Positions 1 through 4,658 of a stretch of 6,178 nucleotides of DNA are shown piece after piece. The stretch comes from JACPDD01 sp040900105. GTDB taxonomy: Bacteria > Patescibacteriota > Microgenomatia > Levybacterales > UBA12049. Position 1 is the stretch's first letter. Every line of letters starts with the position of its first letter. The translations under genes were made by a program, and so were the position numbers. The stretch covers positions 1 to 6,178 of the forward strand of contig JBBDZP010000020.1 in NCBI GenBank assembly GCA_040900105.1, read 5' to 3'. The notes under the pieces are model-generated. The model was not told the DNA's origin. It did no database searches and was given only the letters and a program-made list of their open reading frames with translations.

Positions 1-75
1 GTTTCCGCTTCGCTTCAATAAACTTGCGTTTACTACGCCCTTGCAAAATTCACCCCGCTTAGCTTGCAGCATGTA

Positions 76-100
76 TTGGAAGCAGGCAGGCTGCTTCCAA
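76..100 (+). repeat. Perfect 10-bp hairpin in the leader of the DUF2958 gene
   Basis: The arms TTGGAAGCAG (76-85) and CTGCTTCCAA (91-100) are exact reverse complements around a 5-base loop (GCAGG). The hairpin ends 44 bases before the ATG at 145 and is followed by an A-rich run rather than a T-run, so it does not look like an ordinary intrinsic terminator on either strand. It could be a leader structure affecting expression of the downstream gene, an mRNA-stabilising hairpin, or a protein-binding dyad. The rest of 1-144 shows no convincing gene; it holds several short TTGC and CGCTT repeats and a weak GCGT/ACGC dyad (26-38). Confidence 0.6.
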
Positions 101-144
101 AAAATAATTTTCTAAGGAAAAAGCTGGGAAAGGGGGTGAAATAT

Positions 145-444
145 ATGCAACTACTGACAAGAGAGATAACAACTAAACTTCCATTCTTGTACACACAAGA
201 AGACGTAGACGATCCATTAGTAATATGCAAATTCTTTGGTATGTTTACCAGCTGGAAATGGTATGCAATTGAATTTGACGGAAAAGATCTTTTCTTTGGC
301 TATGTTGCCGGAAATTTTCCGGAGTTAGGGTATTTCAGTCTTTCCGAGTTACAGAGTCTTAAAGGGCCGATGGGTTTAAGTATTGAAAGGGATATGTGGT
401 TTAGACCGTGCAAGCTTTCAGAAATTAAAAAGCTACACGAATAA
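145..444 (+). CDS. DUF2958 domain protein, 99 aa
   Basis: This is a small soluble protein that I recognise as DUF2958, a family of unknown biochemical function that is common on plasmids and integrative elements. The N-terminus MQLLTREITTKLP matches the usual family opening. The core carries WKWYAIEFDGKDLFFGYV (residues 37-54), then ELGYFSLSEL (60-69), and near the end GLSIERDMWF (77-86). The length of 99 residues fits a complete single-domain member. The ATG at 145 is chosen because a strong ribosome binding site (AAGGGGGTG) lies about 6 bases upstream; the frame stays open upstream to a TTG at 64, but that would run through the hairpin at 76-100 and lacks a ribosome binding site. No signal peptide or membrane segment is seen. 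A terminator follows at 453-483. The family assignment rests on remembered motifs, not a search. Confidence 0.85.
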   Translation: MQLLTREITTKLPFLYTQEDVDDPLVICKFFGMFTSWKWYAIEFDGKDLFFGYVAGNFPELGYFSLSELQSLKGPMGLSIERDMWFRPCKLSEIKKLHE

Positions 445-452
445 TATCAACT

Positions 453-483
453 AACCTGCCGCTTTTAAAACAGGCGGCAGGTT
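453..483 (+). terminator. Hairpin terminator after the DUF2958 gene
   Basis: The arms AACCTGCCGC (453-462) and GCGGCAGGTT (474-483) form a perfect GC-rich 10-bp stem with an 11-base loop. The stem starts 8 bases after the TAA at 442-444 and is followed on the plus strand by a short, imperfect U-tract (GTTTATATTAATT). Position and composition fit a rho-independent terminator, but the T-run is weak. On the minus strand it lacks a T-run. Confidence 0.6.
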
Positions 484-518
484 TATATTAATTACAATAT
501 GAAAGGAGGTGCTTATAA

Positions 519-689
519 ATGAAAAAAATAGATTTATTCGATCCTAAAATTGTTCTGTTAATCAGTAAACTAAGCGATGATATCCTATATCTTATCGATA
601 ATCAGGAAGATTTTACCAGAAGCGACTTACAGGGAGCAGTTGAAGCAGTTGTGATGAACACATTAAATAGCGGTTTAAACTTAGAATAA
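519..689 (+). CDS. Unknown small protein, 56 aa
   Basis: This short open frame is supported mainly by its ribosome binding site, GAAAGGAGGT at 501-510, 8 bases before the ATG. The protein begins MKKIDLFDPKIVLLISKL and ends SGLNLE. It looks like two or three helices with no cysteines, no signal peptide and no clear membrane segment. The second half (DFTRSDLQGAVEAVV) reads as a loop followed by an amphipathic helix. I do not recognise a family. A TACAAT at 493-498 could be a -10 element, but no good -35 stands at the right distance, so the gene may rely on read-through past the terminator at 453-483. It converges on the replication-relaxation gene with only 3 bases between the stop codons. The strong start signal and clean frame make a real gene likely despite the small size. 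Confidence 0.7.
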   Translation: MKKIDLFDPKIVLLISKLSDDILYLIDNQEDFTRSDLQGAVEAVVMNTLNSGLNLE

Positions 690-700
690 AAATTATTCTA
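682..700. repeat. Palindrome enclosing both convergent stop codons
   Basis: TAGAATAA (682-689) and TTATTCTA (693-700) are exact reverse complements around AAA. Each arm contains the Glu-stop end of one of the two converging genes. The stem is AT-rich and short, so any role as a bidirectional terminator would be weak; it may be partly a coincidence of both proteins ending in Glu followed by TAA. Confidence 0.5.
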
Positions 701-1457
701 CTTTTAGCCAAATATTTTGTGTACTTTTACTAAATCGGATAGTATCTTGTGTTGTTAGAAATAATGAAATATCTTCGAAAGTTTTTTCAAGTTTTGCCCT
801 GCCGTACATATGAATGTGTTTTTTCCTTCTTTGGTCGGCAAGAACGAAAAGAAGTGAAGGAAAAGGACTGTTTTCTGTGTTTGCCTGCCAGCTGCCGTCT
901 TCGCAGTAGGTAATATATTTTCTTAACGTAAATCTTGTAACTCCCGCAGGCTTTCTATAATCGTCAAACAGATCAAGAAAATATTTTTCCGTTCCTTCTT
1001 TTGTTTCAACGGCAATATAAGCATCGGGTAATTCTTCCGGGAAAAAATCATACCCCGTTAAATCCTGCTGGGTTAAAAAATGCAGTGTAGAATTCTTTTC
1101 TTTTTGTGAAAGAAAATATTGATAGATATCAAAGATAAAAAGACAATGGTTTATAAAATTGCCGGATAAAGTTTTTTCTTTATATAATCTTTCCAAAAAT
1201 TTCTTACTGTAATTCTTGCTTTCTTCGAAATGTTTCGCTTTGGTGGAAAGACAAAAAATATATGGTTTGGTAGGATCGCTTTCATCACTAATCACTGCTA
1301 TGTATCCTTTCTCTTTTAAATCCGTTAGCCATTCTTTTATTCTGTGTGGGTCTTTGTGATGAAAGTATTTTAGTAGTTGGTTTACGGTTAAGTATCGGAA
1401 TTTAAGAAGAAGAGAAATTATTGTTTTTTGTTTGGTTGTTAATGATGGTTGAGTCAT
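693..1457 (-). CDS. Replication-relaxation-type protein with N-terminal winged helix, 254 aa
   Basis: It resembles the Replic_Relax family (replication-relaxation, found on plasmids and conjugative elements), proteins thought to act on element DNA during replication or transfer. Residues about 5-78 read as a winged helix-turn-helix: TVNQLLKYF and the helix around HRIKEWLTDLKEKGYI, then a wing ending YIFCLSTKAKHF. A linker helix around NHCLFIFDIYQYF (103-115) follows. The core has PDAYIAVETK (144-153) and YFLDLFDDYRK (159-169), a layout reminiscent of a degenerate PD-(D/E)XK-like fold, then KYITYCEDGSW (180-190) and SLLFVLADQRRKK (201-213). Catalysis cannot be claimed from this alone. The start is the ATG at 1457; no Shine-Dalgarno sequence precedes it. 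It lies downstream of the coupling ATPase on the same strand with a 152-base gap, so the two are probably one functional module. The family call is moderately sure. Confidence 0.7.
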   Translation of the reverse strand: MTQPSLTTKQKTIISLLLKFRYLTVNQLLKYFHHKDPHRIKEWLTDLKEKGYIAVISDESDPTKPYIFCLSTKAKHFEESKNYSKKFLERLYKEKTLSGNFINHCLFIFDIYQYFLSQKEKNSTLHFLTQQDLTGYDFFPEELPDAYIAVETKEGTEKYFLDLFDDYRKPAGVTRFTLRKYITYCEDGSWQANTENSPFPSLLFVLADQRRKKHIHMYGRAKLEKTFEDISLFLTTQDTIRFSKSTQNIWLKVE

Positions 1458-1605
1458 AGGTTAAGTAGACAGTTGGCAGAGAGCAGAGGATTAGATAAGA
1501 GTCAGTTTACATATCAATGTTTAGATATTTACATCCCCTTATATTATATAAGTATAAAGAGTCTGTATTTTTTTGTTTTTTAGCTTCAAAATTACCTATA
1601 TTTCT
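1458..1605 (-). other. AT-rich intergenic region upstream of the replication-relaxation gene
   Basis: No gene is seen here. The minus strand contains TATAAT (1548-1543) and TATACT (1556-1551), both possible -10 elements, but no TTGACA-like -35 sits at the right spacing, so promoter evidence is weak. TATAAT lies inside an AT-only dyad (1538-1552, CTTATAT and ATATAAG around one base). A T-rich run on the plus strand (1566-1580) becomes an A-run ahead of the minus-strand gene. Close to the start codon is a GACAGT/GAGCAG block that is shared with the coupling gene leader. Confidence 0.4.
1468..1487. repeat. GACAGT...GAGCAGA block upstream of the replication-relaxation start (copy 1)
   Basis: Reading the plus strand, GACAGT (1468-1473), seven further bases, then GAGCAGA (1481-1487) lies about 10 bases upstream of the minus-strand ATG. 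The same two words occur, directly abutting, just before the coupling ATPase start (4167-4179). Both genes also begin ATGACT. This may be a dispersed intergenic repeat or a shared translation or transcription leader. Confidence 0.35.
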
Positions 1606-1623
1606 GTACCTACGCGTAGGTAC
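1606..1623. repeat. 18-bp perfect palindrome over the coupling ATPase stop codon
   Basis: GTACCTACGCGTAGGTAC is identical to its own reverse complement over all 18 bases, and it includes the TAG stop (1612-1610, minus strand) and the last codons of the ATPase gene. It has no spacer, so it is better suited to binding a symmetric protein dimer than to forming a terminator hairpin; on the minus strand no T-run follows. Its role is unknown. Candidates are a regulator site for the downstream replication-relaxation gene or a site used in DNA processing. Confidence 0.65.
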
Positions 1624-4159
1624 TATTTTGGACAGGTTTTTTCTTAGGCAAACCGTTACTTCCCATTGTATTTTTGCTATTGTCTGATACTTCTGCTTTC
1701 GGTTCTACCGCAGATTTCTTAACAATAGGTTTTTGGTAAATAATGGCGTTTCTATCTCTTGAGAGCTGAATAAGTTTTTCAATTTTATTCTTATCAAATG
1801 TTATTTCGACCGGTACCGTTTCCCCTGAAAAAGGTTCTTCAGGATTTATTGCCGCAATCTTTGAATAAAAATGAAAGGACGGAAGATTGGAAATTTCTCC
1901 CTTATCAATATATGGAGCAAACTGCGGAAGCATTAAGACTTCGTCTTGCGGATTAGCACTTCTAAAGCAAACAACTGTGCCGACATTGGCAAGTAAAACA
2001 TTAACTAAGTTTTTATCTTTTTGCTGCGATGTTGACTGCTCCGCCATTGTTAAATTTAATCCGTATTTTCGGGCTTCCGATAGCATTTGAATAAATGAGG
2101 GCGTTGCGAAGTTTTGAAACTCGTCTACATATAAATAGAAAGGGGCTCTGTTTTTCTCCTGTGTCCTTGCTCTTTTTAATGAGGCAAGTTGTATTTTGGT
2201 AAGAATCATAATTCCCAAAACTTCCGAAGTATCTTCGCCGATTTTTCCTTTTGAAAGATTGCAGATTAGTATTTTTCCGTCATCTAAAATATTGTCAAAA
2301 TTTATCGTTGATTTTGTCTGTTCCATAATTCTTTTGGCGGTTGGAGAAAAAAGAAACCTTCCGATTCTTGCAGTAACAGGCCCGACCATTTTTACTCTTT
2401 GATAATCTCCTGCCTTCCCGAATTCATATTTCCAGAAGTTTTTTAAATTCTCATCTTCCAAGCCCTGTATAACTTTTTTCTGATAGTCCGGGTTATTTAA
2501 AAGGTCGTAAACGGTAAAGATAGTGGGGTTTTCCAAAGTTAGTGCGGTTTGCATTGTGTTTCTGAGAAGGTATTCAAGTCTGTGTGCATGAGCAGACCAA
2601 ACCTCGGAGAATATTTTTCTAAAAAGAGATATAACGCCTTCCGTTATTAATTCTTTTTCCCGCAGCATTTCATCTTCATCAAGGCCGGGTGTAAGTTCCA
2701 GAAGATTTAATCCGATGGGATGCTTTATATCGTCGGGATTAAAATATATCAAATCGTCTTTTCTTTTTTCCGGCACAAGGGTCAATAAGCTTTCGGCCAA
2801 ATCTCCATGCGGGTCAATGACACTTACTCCCTTGCCGTTTTGCATATCCTGTTTTGCCATAGAAAGAATCATTGTGGATTTTCCCGTTCCGGTTGCTCCA
2901 ATAACATACATATGCCTTACTCTTTCCTCTTTTGTTAAACCGATTTGAGTAGTTGTCCCCCCGTAATTGTTTTTTGCATAAATTACATCTAAATTGTGTC
3001 CTTTCTTTAATGAGAGCGGAGCGGGAAGCTCTTTGCTGTGAACCTTTACCAAGTCTTCGGTTTTGGTAATACTGGTATATGGAAAATGGTAAATGTCCGA
3101 AACTTCGGAAACAGATAATAGCGATTTATTGGTAAAAGAAAGTAGTCTTTTTTTAAATACAAAGAATAAATATTTTCTTATGAAATTAAGATTAAAATAT
3201 CTTTTTGGTTTTATAGATTGATAACCGGAAGTTGAGAAAGTTGCAAAGGAAGATTTAAGTCCCTGCGCCCGCTCAGTTAGACTTCCCTCATCTTTAAAAA
3301 CCAAAAGTATTCTTGTTGTTGTTTCAAATAGCGGCTGGTCAATTTTTACATCAATCGAATGCATCAGTTCCTGTTCAAAAAGCGTTCTTGTTCCTGTAGT
3401 CTTGCTCGGCGCTCTTGAGATAAGGCGCAAAAACTTTATGGAATTTAAATAGTGAACGACGTCGCCGTTATGAAGAATCAACTTTGATATTTTCCTTGTT
3501 TCCTTTGACTTGGTTGGAGTAAGCACGATTTGAAGAGACACAAGCTCGTCTGGAAGAAGTTTTGTCATCATGCCTGTAATGTAGGCAATCGGATCATGCT
3601 TATACAGCTCGTCATGTTTTTTGAGAGGATAGGCAAAGTGGCGCGAGAGTTTAAATTCGATAATTCTATGTTGGGGTTCAATATTTTCCGGCAAATATTC
3701 GCTAACGGTTTTAACTTTCAGTTGCGGAAGATATGACAAAAGACTTCTACGAAGAGTATTGACTTGCGCTTGAGTAGTTCTTACCAAATATCTAATACCT
3801 TCCTTTTGTGTCGAAACAATCTCCAGGGAAAATCTTGTTTTATTTCCAATCAATCTGTCCGTAAACGACCTTTGATTACCAAGGGCATGAATCAGAGAAA
3901 AAAGCTGTTCCGTAGTGTAAGCCTCTTTTTCCGTAAAAGAGGGAGGAGTTAATTCAAGAAGTACCGATTTTTCATCTAATGATTTCTTAAGAAGAAAAGC
4001 TTTTCTAAGAATAAGCAAGATTAATACCAGAAAAAGTCCGATAAAGACAGGTAAGAAAGCCAAAAATGAAGTTTTGCCAAAAGAATCCCGTAAGTGAAAT
4101 ATTGAGGCAGTAAGCTGATTTAGTAGGTTTCCCGCTTCTAACTGACTGATATTAGTCAT
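1610..4159 (-). CDS. Type IV coupling-type ATPase (VirD4/TraG/TraD-like), 849 aa
   Basis: It is a membrane-anchored ATPase of the kind that brings DNA to a conjugative channel. A single hydrophobic segment lies at about residues 31-51 (LAFLPVFIGLFLVLILLIL). A long region of about 70-380 follows, probably the family-specific N-terminal domain. The motor then shows Walker A GATGTGKS (421-428, Lys427), VIDPHGDL (447-454), and Walker B LYVDEFQ with Asp679-Glu680. SEARKYGLNLTMAEQST after Walker B matches the TraG/TraD C-terminal ATPase half (TraM-recognition type). The C-terminal 50 residues are polar and lysine-rich, likely a disordered tail. The length is typical of large coupling proteins. The ATG at 4159 keeps the membrane segment near the N-terminus; no Shine-Dalgarno sequence precedes it. 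It is divergent from the recombinase operon and upstream of the replication-relaxation gene. No relaxase or VirB4 is visible, so use in conjugation is inferred. Confidence 0.88.
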   Translation of the reverse strand: MTNISQLEAGNLLNQLTASIFHLRDSFGKTSFLAFLPVFIGLFLVLILLILRKAFLLKKSLDEKSVLLELTPPSFTEKEAYTTEQLFSLIHALGNQRSFTDRLIGNKTRFSLEIVSTQKEGIRYLVRTTQAQVNTLRRSLLSYLPQLKVKTVSEYLPENIEPQHRIIEFKLSRHFAYPLKKHDELYKHDPIAYITGMMTKLLPDELVSLQIVLTPTKSKETRKISKLILHNGDVVHYLNSIKFLRLISRAPSKTTGTRTLFEQELMHSIDVKIDQPLFETTTRILLVFKDEGSLTERAQGLKSSFATFSTSGYQSIKPKRYFNLNFIRKYLFFVFKKRLLSFTNKSLLSVSEVSDIYHFPYTSITKTEDLVKVHSKELPAPLSLKKGHNLDVIYAKNNYGGTTTQIGLTKEERVRHMYVIGATGTGKSTMILSMAKQDMQNGKGVSVIDPHGDLAESLLTLVPEKRKDDLIYFNPDDIKHPIGLNLLELTPGLDEDEMLREKELITEGVISLFRKIFSEVWSAHAHRLEYLLRNTMQTALTLENPTIFTVYDLLNNPDYQKKVIQGLEDENLKNFWKYEFGKAGDYQRVKMVGPVTARIGRFLFSPTAKRIMEQTKSTINFDNILDDGKILICNLSKGKIGEDTSEVLGIMILTKIQLASLKRARTQEKNRAPFYLYVDEFQNFATPSFIQMLSEARKYGLNLTMAEQSTSQQKDKNLVNVLLANVGTVVCFRSANPQDEVLMLPQFAPYIDKGEISNLPSFHFYSKIAAINPEEPFSGETVPVEITFDKNKIEKLIQLSRDRNAIIYQKPIVKKSAVEPKAEVSDNSKNTMGSNGLPKKKPVQNSTYA

Positions 4160-4166
4160 GATTTAG

Positions 4167-4180
4167 GACAGTGAGCAGAA
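4167..4180. repeat. GACAGTGAGCAGAA block upstream of the coupling ATPase start (copy 2)
   Basis: This block lies 8 bases upstream of the minus-strand ATG and shares GACAGT and GAGCAGA with 1468-1487. In the other copy the two words are separated by seven bases, mostly an extra TGGCAGA unit. It takes the place where a ribosome binding site would be expected. Confidence 0.35.
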
Positions 4181-4260
4181 GTATCTAATTTATATCACAA
4201 AGAAGGCGCAAAAGAACTATATCAAAGTCAATCAATATAGCGTTTAAGGCTATTTACCTC

Positions 4261-4290
4261 TTGACAAACTATCCGCACAGTGGATATACT
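4261..4290 (+). promoter_or_regulatory. Near-consensus sigma70-type promoter of the recombinase operon
   Basis: A perfect -35 TTGACA (4261-4266) is followed after 18 bases by TATACT (4285-4290), one mismatch from the -10 consensus. Transcription would start near 4297, leaving a leader of about 23 bases before the ATG at 4320. A promoter this strong ahead of a recombinase would normally need repression, which the overlapping dyads could provide. Confidence 0.75.
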
Positions 4291-4306
4291 ATCCATGTGA
4301 CGGATA
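4270..4306. promoter_or_regulatory. Paired operator-like dyads TATCC-N7-GGATA
   Basis: Two 17-bp sites at 4270-4286 and 4290-4306 each have exact inverted arms TATCC and GGATA around seven bases. Their centres are 20 bp apart, close to two helical turns, so both would face the same side of the DNA. The surrounding words repeat with the same 20-bp step (ACTATCC at 4268 and 4288). When the second is read in reverse, both start TATCCG and keep a CACA core. Site 1 covers the promoter spacer and the start of the -10; site 2 covers the end of the -10 and the expected start point. This is the geometry of cooperative repressor binding. No obvious repressor gene lies in the window. Confidence 0.7.
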
Positions 4307-4319
4307 CATAAGATTAGAT

Positions 4320-4658
4320 ATGGAAACACTACAACAATTAACTATTACTGAAGATAAGTTTATTCCACCTCTAGTTGAAGTATTAAATGAATCAACTCAT
4401 CCCCAATCCGAAGAAATTTCTACAACGCTCAAAAGTTCTCTTGATAATTTATTTCCTGAGCAAGATTATGAGGAAAAAGAACTTCAAAAAGCTAAGGAGA
4501 TATTGGGCCCGATAGTAAATGAGCTTACTCCACAGGAACTAAAAGATTTGATTACGGAAATCAAATTCTTAATAGGAAGTTGGTTAGACGATTTTGAAAG
4601 AGAAATCTTTGGAGGAATGACCCTTAGTGAAATGCTGCATGAGAAAGGAGGCCTATGA
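4320..4658 (+). CDS. Unknown acidic protein, 112 aa, coupled to the recombinase
   Basis: I do not recognise a named family. The protein is strongly acidic (about 24 Asp/Glu against 9 Lys/Arg). It has a low-complexity Ser/Thr/Glu first half and a more ordered, helical second half with LTPQELKDLITEIKFLIGSWLDDFEREIFGG (residues 69-99). No cysteines, membrane segment or signal peptide are seen. Its own start at 4320 lacks a Shine-Dalgarno sequence and lies about 23 bases from the predicted transcription start. Its end contains AGAAAGGAGG, the ribosome binding site for the recombinase, and its TGA overlaps the recombinase ATG (ATGA), so the two are translationally coupled. That arrangement suggests a partner or modulator of recombination, for example a directionality factor or inhibitor, but the acidic charge argues against direct DNA binding. 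Confidence 0.75.
   Translation: METLQQLTITEDKFIPPLVEVLNESTHPQSEEISTTLKSSLDNLFPEQDYEEKELQKAKEILGPIVNELTPQELKDLITEIKFLIGSWLDDFEREIFGGMTLSEMLHEKGGL

Larger units (their letters stand above)
4160..4319. other. Divergent control region between the coupling ATPase and the recombinase operon
   Basis: These 160 bases hold no gene. The right part carries the recombinase-operon promoter and its paired dyads. The middle carries a further dyad, ATAGC-N7-GCTAT (4237-4253), with the same 5+7+5 geometry but different arms, and an overlapping CTATAT/ATATAG pair (4217-4240). For the minus-strand gene, TATAAA in the stretch around 4186-4196 is a possible -10, but no convincing -35 accompanies it. Confidence 0.5.

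Noticed and set aside
1..75. Short CGCTT and TTGC repeats as a CRISPR or iteron array
   Set aside because: The words are only 4-6 bases long, irregularly spaced and not separated by uniform spacers.
64..144. Longer N-terminus for the DUF2958 gene from a TTG at 64
   Set aside because: It would translate through the perfect hairpin and lacks a start signal. The ATG at 145 has a strong one and matches the family N-terminus.
33..230. Minus-strand open frame of 65 codons
   Set aside because: It lies antisense to the DUF2958 gene and its hairpin leader, has a low-complexity Ser-rich translation and has no ribosome binding site.
1566..1580. T-rich run as a plus-strand terminator
   Set aside because: No stem precedes it at the right distance and no plus-strand gene lies upstream. 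It is more likely part of the AT-rich leader of the minus-strand gene.
1887..3952. Several plus-strand frames of 62-77 codons
   Set aside because: All are antisense to the coupling ATPase, whose Walker motifs fix the real frame. None has a start signal or recognisable protein.
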